Below are positions 1-19,295 of a stretch of DNA of 64,000 nt, piece after piece. How positions within the stretch are numbered: the first letter of the stretch is position 1; each line of letters begins with the position of its first letter. Below the pieces are notes generated by a model, which saw nothing but the letters and a program-made list of their open reading frames with translations, did no database searches and had not been told where the DNA came from. The stretch covers positions 1 to 64,000 of the forward strand of contig RQTK01000229.1 in assembly GCA_003991915.1 (NCBI GenBank). Reading direction: 5' to 3'. This DNA is from Elysia chlorotica (lineage: Eukaryota > Mollusca > Gastropoda > Plakobranchidae). The position numbers were made by a program, and so were the translations under genes.

Positions 1-3000
1 TTGAACTGTGCTCTGGCTAGGGAAGTATGACATAAGACTTTGGTTGCAACACAGTCTGTTATTATAACATGATGAAACTGGTGACGCAATGGTTGTTGCG
101 ATTGCTGCAGAAGGATTATTTATCACCAACGTTAGTTATATTTAACAGCAATGTCCATGAACATTTTCGTTATATTTGACAGCAATTTCCAAGAACATGG
201 AGACTCAGGACAAAATACAATGACGTAACAATGCAAAACAAACTTGCCATACTTACAGTTACACAGTTACGCTATCATTTGCCGAGTTTGTTTTACCAGT
301 TTGGACAACTTAAAGTAAAAATCTATTATGGAAAAAGGCCGTTTCTCATCGCTTGTTTGATTAAAAAATGGTCAAGATATTATCAAACGCCGCCCGAAAA
401 TTGATTATAGTTTTAAAATTAAAACGTAAGCTTTGAATTATCTCGCAAGGTGTTAAAAAGGTAAAAAAAAAAATTAAAGCCTAAACTTAACTCTTATCCA
501 ATTCAAAACACAGACCAAAACTTCTCTATGACCAGAATGACCTCGCCCACCATGACACAGAACTAGCCTACTAGGTGTACTACTTCTAGCCTTTTCGGTG
601 TCCTGTCACGCTTTGTGTAAGGTGTGTTGGGTCTATTTAGAGAGACAAACCTAGTTTTCTAGATCTGGATTTAATTCCGTGTAATATTGTACCCGTGTCA
701 AATTGAATGTAAAGTACATCAAAGTTAAGATGTAAGATCTAGATCTAGATTTATTATTTAGACACCCTTATATTTGCAAATTTAGATTTAAAACTTAGTA
801 GATCGAGATCTAGACTATATCTAGAACCTAGAAGGTGAGTCCAGTGTATTCAGGAGTGAGCCAGGAGAAGGGGCTCGCCGCTCGACACTCTTACTCTTGG
901 AGTTTGTTGGCAGGTCTTCTGAGGTCCGAATCCGATACATTTTCATGAATTGTAGATCTATCTTCTCTTATTTTTATATTATTTAAACAACAATGGTTTT
1001 TAAAAGTTAAAATGACTTGTATAAATCTAGCCTTTAAAATTCTAAGGAATTAATATATAAATATTCAGAGTCCCTGATTTATGCTAACTATCTGAAAACC
1101 CTGGGCACTCTTAAGTTTTGCGGTCCCTAGCCTGTGGGCGATCAAATTCAAATGGGTGGGTGTGCAGAATTCGATGGGCGAGTGGGTGGGATTCGATCAC
1201 ATCGGAGTCAGCCAACCCGTGGAGAAAGAGAGACAGACCAAGCGAGTGTGAGAGGGACAGAGAGAGAGAGTTGAGTTGGTTGTTTAAATAAATCAATTTT
1301 GCGTGCTTATGTATACATGTTCGTCCCCACCCCCTTCCCGCCGACAGTGTACCCGTGTTCAAATAAACAATTTAATACTTGATCGCTCCCTGTCTTTGAA
1401 TCAAACAAATCATGCCAATTAAAAAAAAAATACCAACAAAAAGACAGGGAGTATGGATGGCAAGTATTTTAATTCAGTTTTAATTTGTATTTAATCAAAT
1501 TCCACCCACACACCCATATTTGATCGCCCACAGTGTCTAGGGACCTCAAAACTCAGGAGTGCCAACTCTGTTTGTACCAATAAACTGTTTCGATTGCTAG
1601 GCTACACAAGGCTCCTACTCATTTAAATAATATATCAGAGGAACCTGCGAATGTGAAAATAAACTATAACGATGTGGTGGGTTGCAGTCTAGCAGTTTCT
1701 GTGTTATGTGATTACGTGTAGTGACAAGGAAGACCAAGATCGAAAGGGATTCATGGAATTCGATTCACGTTCAACTTGAGTTGAATCAGTTATATTCCTT
1801 GATTATTCGTAAATTATGTAAAGACAAAGACAAAGATTTCACCAGTTTCGTATGCCTTCTTTATTTTCTAAAGTTCTTTTAAATAATATTTTCACATTTT
1901 CTGTGTACTTTTATTACTATTAGGCAACCCTCACAAGCTTGACACAAGTACTAAAAGTGATAGTAAACAGTAGTGGCGGGTTTGATTCGGTCTACTCATC
2001 TCGGTAACAACTTAGTGGTGTAAATCGAAGTTTGTGAAGATTCTATGTTTAGATCTATATTATTAATTTCAATTGGGACATAACATCGATATTCATATTT
2101 AGAACTCCTCTAGATCTAGATCTACATTATGCGTTTGATATATAGATCTGCTAGACTAGATCTATATTTGACTGGACTCAAATAGAGATCCCCGATATGG
2201 GACAAAAGACATGCTAGAGAACCAGAGGAAGGGATGGGTGGGGCCAGAGGATTTTATATGTAGGGGATATGATAATCATTTTTTTTTTTTTAATGTCATC
2301 TTTCTGGATTTGAACAAAGGCCTTAAAAGTCATAATTTTTATAATAATGGTTAGGTTAGTTAATTAACACTCTGAGTTTCCTGGCTGTAGTTCGAAAATG
2401 AAGTGGGTTGGTAAGCGGAGAGTTCTTACGCAGACACCACAGTAGATGGAATATGTACACACACCTAGTAATAGGCATATATATAAGATTTATTTTATGC
2501 TGACCTCAGAGCAGTGGAAATTCTACAACAAGCGAAATCAACTCTCTCCTCCTCAGCTTCTTTATCCCTTTTCTAGGACCACTCCTCATCCAGATTAGGT
2601 TACCGATCTCATTCTCAAAGTTACATCTTACCTCTCTGCTCCTTGAATGTTCAAATTAGCCGTTTTCCAGTCACCCACTTTCTGATTGCTCTGTATGGCT
2701 AAATCTATTTCCTATAATAAATCCTGGAGAAGCTCTAGATTAAGAAATCGCTTTTTTTTAAATATTCAAATTTGAAACTTTTTTTAGCAAATGTTTGTTA
2801 GGTGTGATTGTTATGTTAGAGGAAATTATGCAACTTGCAACTGCATTTATCTTTAAGTTTCACATGAAAAAAAAATGTTATATTAAGTTTGATTTTAACC
2901 ATCTTTTTTTTATAATGAGTTATTAGTCCACCAAGCATCGTGGAATAATATGTCATATATAGAAACAAATTTATGTTATCATTCTTAAATAATTTTTTTT

Positions 3001-3768
3001 TCATATCACAGATTTGCTGAAACTGATTGAACTCATCTATATAGAAGACCATGCGAATCTGGACATCAGAACACACTTTTGAGTAAGATTTTCTAAAGCT
3101 CAACGTAATAGAATTATAGAAAAGGTTTATGCTCTCAACTTTTTTTATCATATATACCTGTCTACTATCGTAAGAATGATAACCTAAAAAAAATGTTTGT
3201 ATGATAAAAGTCTAACCCTATCTTTGTCACAAAAGAACTGTTTGCAGAATTTTCTTTTCTTTTCACACCTTGCAATATTGCACATCGATCCTATTTTTCT
3301 ATTCAAATCCAAACTAAAAAATAAATGATCCATCAGGCTGAATTATTTTTTCAAATATCTCTGTCTGTCTCTCTCTGTCTCAGCTTTCGAACCACTACTA
3401 CCATTAGTGTAAGGCCTAGATGTGGCTAATTTGGTTATTTTATGGTCACTGACAGTGTTTGTTCCAAGAAGGATTTAAAATTCGAGGATGTCACCAGTTT
3501 TTGTGAATTAAAAAAGAATTTAGAATGCTTCAGTTGTAGATTTTGAAGGTCAAAATAATTTCTACATACAAAAGAGACCATCTTATCCTTTTTTTATGCT
3601 TCTATTGATTGATTTATTATGTGACAGATCTTCTACTAGTCATTTGTGGCCCGTCTAGACATGATTCTGAACATTGTGATCAGATACTTACACTGATGAC
3701 AGCCTGCCCTTTCTACTGTATAGCCCTAGCGCACTAGCTGGTTTTAGATACAGTGGAAAACACGCGAA
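1..3768. other. Non-coding AT-rich stretch, probably intron 1 of the PRELID3-type gene
   Basis: I see no supportable exon here. The missing first exon of the downstream PRELI gene, which should encode a start like MKIW, was searched for and not found, so it probably lies left of the window. The stretch contains several AGATCT/TCTAGA palindrome clusters near 660, 730, 800-830 and 2110-2165, a CT/GA-rich patch near 1230-1275, and short homopolymers. An 83-codon minus-strand open frame at 1111-1362 is driven by the CT-rich patch and is not a gene. Confidence 0.5.
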
Positions 3769-4090
3769 ATGGCTCGTCCTTCGGGTGGCTACAAACTATT
3801 GGGCATCCAGGATAAGGATGAAATAAAGAAAGTGAAGTCAAAGCCAGTATGTTACAATTCGTGGAGCTTTAAGTGGCTGGAAGAGAAAGTAGTTGTGTAA
3901 ATCAATGGTGGTAAAGATGTGAGATTGAGTGTTGTTTAGTCGATTGTGAAAATGTAAAAAAGATGTAAAAAGGAAAACACTGTGCGCCTGGTGCAATTCA
4001 GCACTAAATTATGGAGGCAAGGGCAAGAAGAACATATTGGACCACCTTACATCTGATTTCCACAAGTGGGCTGTTAAAGCCAGACTGACT
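3769..4090 (+). mobile_element. Decayed BED-type zinc-finger transposase fragment
   Basis: An open stretch starting at ATG 3769 reads MARPSGGYKLLGIQDKDEIK and continues to SWSFKWLEEK before a stop near 3898. About 100 bases later the same strand encodes CAWCNSALNYGGKGKKNI, followed by DHLTSDFHK. The Cys-x2-Cys plus His-x5-His spacing after a Trp/Lys-rich lead is the layout of BED-like fingers found at the N-terminus of hAT-type transposases and domesticated relatives. Stops and a frame change between the two parts show that it is broken. A second copy of the same lead sequence lies at about 8811-8872 inside the hAT-like element. No transposase catalytic region is visible. Family assignment is inferred from the finger pattern. 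Confidence 0.5.
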
Positions 4091-4227
4091 AACGTTACCC
4101 TTGGTGGCTTTGCTGCTGCAACACCACCTACACTGGCTTTTGAGAAAAAGCCAGATATATATGTTGAAAATTACTCAGAGTAATGACTTCCAACATATAT
4201 ATTTATATATATTTTTTTCAAATTTGA

Positions 4228-11048
<6,821 letters not shown>

Positions 11049-14000
11049 TGTAAAGTAGATAAATCCAACTATTCAAACTAGATAAACATTTTGTATTTGT
11101 GTACAGTTAGAGTTCTGAATACTTAATGCCATTCCAGGAATGCTTATCAAGTTTCAGCACATATTCACATATCATTTTGCAATAATATGTGAGGGACTCA
11201 ATTAAAAAACAAACACTTTTTGTTCATAAATCAAGTGAAAAGTTGTTAAAACTGAATAAGGTATATTTTAAAGGATATCAAGAAGAGCCAGTGATCATAA
11301 ATTTGCACAAAATATGTTATTGGTTTCCTTGAATATTCCATGGTGACACTATGTAACTTTGCAATGAAAGAAAAAAATCCATTCCTTTGAACTTAACTGT
11401 TGGAAATATATAAAATATTAAACTGTTGGGATCATGATACACCTTTAAGTTTGAAATCAGATCTACTCGTTAGGCTCATTCCCTTAGAAGTAATTATATT
11501 TATTATGGGCACATATTATGCAGCCCATATCCCATCTCTGTTGAAGAGCTTTGGGACTTTATGGAACAGTACTGCATGATGCTATAGGGTCTTCTGTCTT
11601 GTTTTATCCTTATTATCCATTAGCAATCTGTGATAGTCATTGCTACTGAAAAAAAAGTAACTGATGATACATCCATGTTGTCACTTTGTTGTGTGGTTTC
11701 TATGCTTCACCTGCCCTTGACGGGTTGTGCCTTCACACTCTTTGTTTGCTCTTGTTGCCAATTACAAATCATCTCTAGGTTTGAAAATGAGTAATAAATT
11801 ATTTTCAGTGTGTAAATCTATGTTTAGTGTAGCCCAGGAAAAAAAATGTTTTCACAAAGTATTTTTTGTTCCAAGTACATGATCATGTATATGTCATGTA
11901 TAACAAATTAAATTGGTTTGCATCTTGTTGGAGAAAACTAATGATGAAATGCTGCACATTTCTCTCTGCCAATGTTGCAAAAAGATGAGCAATAGTTTTT
12001 AGATGTCATTTTGCAACAAATGTTGTAGGTATAGCTTTATACCATTCACAGTCTGCTGTATTTTTACCAAAGTGTGTGTCTTCTGCTGAACCACCATCTT
12101 TACTATTCCATCTGAAAAGCACATCTTTTACCATCAAGCATACTCCTAAGAATTGTCCAGAAGCAGCTCAACAAAGATAATACATGTATTAGATTGTCAA
12201 CATGTGCCTTGATTTCAATACTCCAAATGCTGACAAACAAAAAAGGTGTCAGAGCTTAAGGACATTTTATAAATTGTTTTATAAATATGCCCATTTAAAG
12301 TAAAAAGATTTTCAAGTTTTATTTCTTTTACCAAAATGATTCTAAAAATCAGAATATTTAAAAAGGTAGTTTTTGTGTGTATGTATCGGTTTTTGTAAAA
12401 GCACTATTAAGTGAAGTTTCCTTATTACAGATGCACAAGAGCTGTCTAACCATAGTGTTTAGGTCGTGATTTATTTCTTGTTTCTATTTAAAAAATTCAC
12501 TGAGGCTGAATAATGAATTCAATTTTTTGCAGACTGACCTTTTGTCAGAGGCAGCCAGTTGTCTCACACTACCCATTTAGGAGATGTAGTTGTTTATTTC
12601 TAATTTTTTAATATCAGTTTTGCCTTTGATGTGTGTTTGGTGTAAAGCAGAGCTTCATTTATAAGCTGTTGTATGTTCTGAATTGTAAAATGTCGTCTAT
12701 CAGATTGGCACTTATGTGAAATAAAGACTTCCTTTTGTAATCCTTGAAGTTGTATTTGAATACAGTGGTCTCCCATCATCACGATGGCTAGCGTTATGGT
12801 CTCCTTTAATATGACTACGTATCATGATTATCAGGTTTTTCCAAAATGATTTTAAAAAATCAGAACTAGTAAAAAGGAAGACAAGTAAACAGTGCAATTT
12901 TTTTCTCTGTTCAGTCTGTTTTGTTTCCCAATTAAATTTACCTAAGAATATGCTTTTCAAACAAATGATTTCACTAGTCAGTCGTAAGTCTAGTTCACAA
13001 TGCTGCTATGATTCTTTTGAATAAAAAATAAATTATATCAATAGGTGAAAGCAATTGAAGCCATTTGCCCTACTGTGAGTAGGGGAATGTGAATTGTTTG
13101 TTTTTCATTTCACACTTGTTCATCCAGCTAAGTGTTATTAAGTCACTGAAGGAGTCATTGTTTACTCAGATACTTGCAATGACGAGTTACACAATGCACA
13201 AGTCGAAGAGTGTGTGTCCTTACGGATGGGATCGGGGAATCTTTCACACTCTTGAATTTTTTAACCCATTGATGCAATTTTTCACACCCATGTAAAGGGG
13301 AAATATGTATTGTTAATGGACATTTTTAAGTCAATCCCCTCTCTCTCTCTTTGTCCCACGATGGATAAATAACACCTTGCAGTATAAAGCAATGGAGCAC
13401 AAAATCTTAAACTGTCCATTTATGACAGAACTTTATACAGTCTGTGGAAATTTGCATATTCTATTAGACCTGAACAATTTACAAATTTGGATTTCATTAG
13501 CTATAAAACTTTTAAAAGATTTTGAAAAAAGGAAAGTAAAGGAAGAAAGAAAAAAGTGGGTACATGTTCAATATGTGTTGTGGATCTTGGAAAAGTCCTG
13601 AAAATGAAATGTTACATTTGCTAAGGTGTAGAACCCCTGATCACCTAACACCTGTAACAGATTTCAGAATGTCAATAAATGCAAGATTTGAGCAGAGCTT
13701 AAAAAAAAAAGAATTTTTAAGATTCTCATTTGCACTGCAGAGCTGATCTTGTCCCTCCCTTGTGCCTTTCAGAGAAAAGCATTTCTTTCTCTCACATCTA
13801 TTTGCACAAGACCACACATTAATGATTAACACATTGAACAAACAATTGAAAGCTAGGGGTGATAATGCATAGAAAATGATAGATTTTGGAAAGAGTCGAG
13901 TACCAAGGACCAGGTAGAGTCAGTTTACCACCAATCATTAGGATGTGATGATCTCGCTTTTTTTTCTGGATCTAGTAAAAAACTCAAAATTGGTTTGGAT

Positions 14001-14125
14001 TTCTTCTTTTATTTACTGGAAGTTACTATTGAGTATGCAGGGGAAGATATCGTATACAAAGCCACTGAGCAACAAAATCTCAGAATTTTCCAGAACATTG
14101 AAATAAAATCGGCGATAAGCGAATT
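11049..14125 (+). other. Probable long 3' UTR of the PRELID3-type gene
   Basis: No further exon is seen after the stop at 11046-11048. The plus strand is T-rich, as expected for a 3' UTR, and carries several AATAAA hexamers (near 11793, 12721, 13676 and 14102). Around 14.1 kb the strand bias reverses to A-rich. The open frames here (12824, 13089, 13377, 13564) are short and without recognisable content. Which hexamer is used cannot be told from sequence. Confidence 0.45.
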
Positions 14126-14145
14126 TCAAGCACAACACTTTTATT
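14102..14145. terminator. Opposed poly(A) signals of two convergent genes
   Basis: AATAAA on the plus strand at 14102-14107 and its reverse complement TTTATT at 14140-14145 face each other 32 bases apart. If both are used, the 3' ends of the PRELID3-type and MARVEL transcripts would overlap or abut. The switch of T/A strand bias at this point supports it. Hexamers alone are weak evidence in AT-rich DNA. Confidence 0.4.
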
Positions 14146-17100
14146 TTTAGATCTTTATCTCAGTCACAAAAACCAAAAAAAAAAAATATTTTGATATACA
14201 TGAGGAAAAGAAACTAAGAAATAGATTTTTTAAAATACATTTACAGCTCTCATGAACAATGCTCTTGATGCACTTGATAAGGTATTTAAAAAGTATCAGC
14301 ATTACTTTTGGTGTTCAGTAATAAAGTTGTAAATTATCGTTTTTTTTTCCATATCTTTTTCACTTAGCATTATGCATGTATAATGCAGACAGTTCAAAAT
14401 ATGATTTATTAAAAAAAAAATGATGATTTGCAGATGAAGTATATTTATAAATGTTAATGGAACAGAAATCTTAAGAAAATATGCTGATAACAAAATAAAT
14501 TGCCTACATTTCAGAAAAAAAATACAAGTTTTTCTTCAAATTTAAAAAATATTTAAATCCTCTGTACAAAGAGACATCTCAGTTGAATCTGTATCCTAAA
14601 AGAAAGTAGAAGACGCTGTACAATACATTGTGTAATGAGTTCAATTAAGCTCAGCTGCACATCAAACAGTAAGATGCTTAGGGTTACATTAACTAACCAA
14701 CGCCAACCATACATTTTGAAAACAAAAAAGCTAAGTACATTTAGGGGCCTACAGTACAATCAAATATCAAAATACATTGTACAAGGAATTGTTTATTAAT
14801 AAAAATTAAACTCTTGCATGGCTGTCAAAGTAAAACGTTTAATAGAAAACAACCAAAAACCGATTTTTAAACAAAGTAGATTATAGCTCAAGTGGTCTAA
14901 AGGGTTAAAAAGCTGTGGTTGAAAGCTAAACATAGAGTACCAATTTCTAAAGCTGAATTCACAAATGAACTTATCAAAGAAAACAAATGAATTTGTTTTT
15001 CTTCTCTGAGTTATGAGAATTCAAAATTGTAAACAAAAGCCTAAACTATTTTTTTCTTTTGTCTAAAATTCTAAACTTAAAATCCATCCTCCTCAGAGTC
15101 AGATTGTCAATCAACATTTGAACTAAAACATTCAAAAGATTACATTCCTAAACACAATGAATGATCTATTGTGAACAGAGGACAGAAAAGAAAATTGTTG
15201 AGATATGGTGAAAAATAAAGTAACTCATACCTTCTCTTCCAGTTAAATTAAAATATAGGTGTGAAATATTGCAGTTGTAAAAATAAATGGCATTATAACA
15301 GATAGTGTGCGGTGTATACGTATAACAAAATATAATAAAGAGAAAAGCTTAAAAAAGCCAAAGAGTACAATATGACACACAAAATGCTGGAGATTCTCCT
15401 GTTTTAAAAAGAATGAAATGAAGAAAGACTCACAGATCAATTAAGGAAACTTGGAAAACAATATTCTATTATAAATCACCTTTGAAATTTTTAAAGAGAA
15501 ATAGACAAATAACTGCTAGATGTTTAGCACCTTAAATATTGCACCATGAAGAGAGAATGTACATAAAATGTAAACAGTGAAGAGTGGCAAGCCCTAAAAA
15601 AGGCATCTCTTTTACAGCCTACATTCAAATACTCAAATATTTTTTTTACAGAAAAATCATCAAAAGATGTGCTAAGATTTGAATATAAAATTATATTCAT
15701 TTTTTACTTTTATCGAAAACTGTACAATACTGGTTTTCACGAATATCTTAGTGTGAATGGTTTCTTTATCTGTTGTTTCTTTCTCCATTTATCATAAAGC
15801 TATGTTGAAAACAAAAAGCACAACATTTTAAATCTGAAAGAAAAGCATTTTGTTTCAATCAAATAATTTAGAAGATACAAGATGGTTTACAAGACGCATC
15901 AGGAATTGCCTCTCTTTATATAGATATTTTTGTCTGCAAAAATTAAACATAAAGTATACACTTACAGTTAAAGCAGCATGAAACAAAGAGATTGAACATA
16001 AAATAAAACAGATGTACATAAAGTTTTTTGTCACTAAAACACTTCCCTGCAAAAAATTTGCAAGCGAAGTGAAATAAAATAAGAATTTTTAAAGGTAAAA
16101 TATATATCAGATTAACATTAGGGATTGTAGGAATTCTTGTAAACAAAAGAAAGGAAAGGGACTAAGTAAAATAATTTTGACCAGATCAGTCTCTTCTCTT
16201 TATTATATCATTTTGTAAAAATGTTTCTTGTTTGACAAAATCCTACAAACAAAAATATTTCAACAAAATGAATGACTGATATTATATATAAATACATGTA
16301 TATGATTGCTCATAAATTGAAACAGGGTTTAAATGCAGTTTTGGAAAAAAATTGTAAATTACTGATTTTATGCAAAGAAAATTTGTTTTTACAATTGTAA
16401 AGAAACAGTGGCAGTATATGAATGTTACAAGCTGTGGAGTTAAATAAAAATAAAATTACAAAAAGATCCGTCACACACAAAAAAAGGTAAATTCAATTAT
16501 GCTACTGATAATATTATTATCATCTTAAAACAAAATAGCACCAATTTATGACAGAAACGCATGTAAAAATCTATGCACCAATATAAAATCAATAAATGTG
16601 AAATAAACTGCTCATGTTAAAGCTTCTAATTTTTTTTATACATACAAATAAATATAATGCTTTACTAACATGTTTTTTCTTTTTTTTGTTTTGTAGATAT
16701 TCAAAACTTCTAAAAGTCAGTGGAAAAATGTCATTATTGATAAAATTACAATGAACCTCTAGAAAAAATCAATTCAAATAGTGTTTGATAAAAAAAGAAG
16801 TGTACCAAATTCAACTTAGTAAATGAAGCGGTGGAATATTAAAAATACTTGAAAATGAAACTTAAGGACTGTGACTAGTTTTTAATTTGTGTTTCTAGAA
16901 ATGATCCCATTTAATGGGAAACAATAAACACATGTAGAAAAAAACATTGTAGGTGTATGAAACCACAAGAAATTGATTTAAAATAAAACAAAACAAAATT
17001 TTGAAAAGGCAGAGAGATGAGATCTGGGAAGTATGATACAACCAACCACTATGGCCTCAAAGACAATGCTGTAATGCTGTTTGCAACATGAACCAGAGAA

Positions 17101-18298
17101 GACTTTCTTCATTAAAAATAGTTATGACTATAAATACAGAGCATAAAAATGATGATATAAAAACCAAAGAAAGACTATAATGTACAGAAAACAAAATGAA
17201 TGTCAAAAGTGTATCTGGCTGCAGCAAATCTGACAGTTTGGGGGGAAGACTTGTAGTCTTATTGCTTTATTGAAAATAAAAACAAGTACTTTCTGTAGAT
17301 CATTGGTTTAAAATGTATTAACATCTCAAGTTTGAATAAGGATAAAGTTTTAAGTTTGTCATCAACATATCATTTTTGATACAATCCCTGCAAAAACATG
17401 CAGTGTGGACTAAGTATATCTTTAGAGAGAAGCAAACAAGATTAAGTTCAGCAAAAAGTAAGGCTCCGTTAGAATTAAACAATTACTAAAAAAACGAAAA
17501 CAAAAAAACGCCCCAATATTATTATAAAAGATTATAAACAATGATAACATTGGATAATGGTGTACCACAATTTAAGCTTTTCATTTTAATTGCTTCTAGA
17601 TATATTACATATATATTCTATACAAAATTAGATAGACTACTTGTATATCATTGAATTACATGGCAGTATTGAAACACACAAAAACCCATTGCAGGAAATT
17701 TGTTAATACACATACATTTAAGTCATACACATGCAAAAGTGATTGATTTTAATAAAACCTTTGTTTTAACACAGAGCATACACACCAAAAAGTGGATGCA
17801 AAATTCTTCCAGGTGTATGGGTAATCTTGCCAACACAATTTACTTACTTTGGGCATCTCATATCTTGATAGACCATAAAACCTCAATGTTATGTCACATT
17901 AAAATGTCTTTCTTTTCACTAATATTGATAATATTGCCAAAGCATTGCTTCTTTTTATGTTGACAGTGAGAACAAATTAGCATACAAATACTTAGCTATA
18001 AATTTGTATAAGGTGTCAGTGTGACATTGATTATATTTGCACAACTTAAAGTATTAGTAAGTAGCTTTTGTACTCCTCATATTTAAGGAAACCATTAAGG
18101 AGTACTACCATTACAATCCAACGCATGCTTATCATTTTTTTGAGACAATTGCACACTTATTTTTAAGATATAATGAATTCTGTTACACAAAAGCAGCTAC
18201 AAATGCTTTTGAATGATGGCTAATTTAGATGGTGCATTATATGCTTAAGATATAAATCCTACATTCCCTTTCACTCAAGTAACTAATATCTAAAAAAC
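14120..18298 (-). other. Probable long 3' UTR of the MARVEL gene
   Basis: There are about 4.2 kb with no recognisable exon on either strand. The plus strand is A-rich, so a minus-strand transcript would be U-rich, as 3' UTRs are. Small open frames (for example 14302, 14553, 15243, 15855 on minus and 17700 on plus) have no protein-like content. UTR length is inferred from strand bias and the opposed hexamers near 14.14 kb. Confidence 0.4.
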
Positions 18299-19257
18299 TC
18301 AGTACTGTGTGCGGGTCTCGTAAGTAGTGGTAGTACTTGTGGTGGTCACAGCTGGCCCTCCAGGTTGGTGGAAAGTCTTCCAGGCACGATACATGAAGTA
18401 AGTATCAAGGAGGTACAGCACTAGGGCCACAAATGTGAAGAACTAAAGAGAGAAAAAAAAAGGGCTCGTAAATAATGCTCAAAATTTTAAAAATTATTTC
18501 ATTACATTCATGTATGTGGTTGGTTTTGTATGAATTTTTAAAGTTTGTGTGTGTTGGTAAAGAAAAAAAATTTTTTTTTTAGATTTATCTCCATGCCCTT
18601 CGGACTTCAGAGTAAAGTGGGAATTCTTTAGGGTAAATAGGTTTAGAAAAAAAAAACTTGCATGCTGTAATTGTAAAAATGTAATACTTTCAGGCATAAA
18701 TAGCTCTACAGCAGTTGGCCTCACAGACTGAAAAATCTATGGAGTGAACTGTACTAAATTTTCCTCTTTGTAATTTTTTAATTGTAAATGAGCAGAAATT
18801 ATAAACTTTATAAAAATTATTTGAAAAGATTTAAAATTTCTTGAAAAACAAAACTCATATTTAGACGAAAGCCCCTTCCCATCACTGTACTTACTGCTGT
18901 GGCTCCAATGGCCGAGTGCAAAGGTGCCCTGAAGGCTGCCACAATGGCAGCAATGCTCCATAACAGATCGTACACACAGTAGTAGATGAACTCCTAGAAT
19001 AATTGTCAAGAGCAATGTTTAAATTGCAAGATGGTGTCATCAGTGGAAGAATTAATGCTACCAAGGTTATTTAGCCTAAAGACAGAATTTGATCACAAAA
19101 AGGAAAGCTGTACATGAAATACGTTTAAAAAAATTAATGTTCCCAAATGATGACATGTCAAAAATCCTTTGAAAAGCCATTTGAAGACTGTGTTTTACAT
19201 GATTTGTTTTTTAATCTGTTGAAAGTTCTAAACAAGAGAAAAAACGCCAACACAGAA

Positions 19258-19295
<38 letters not shown>

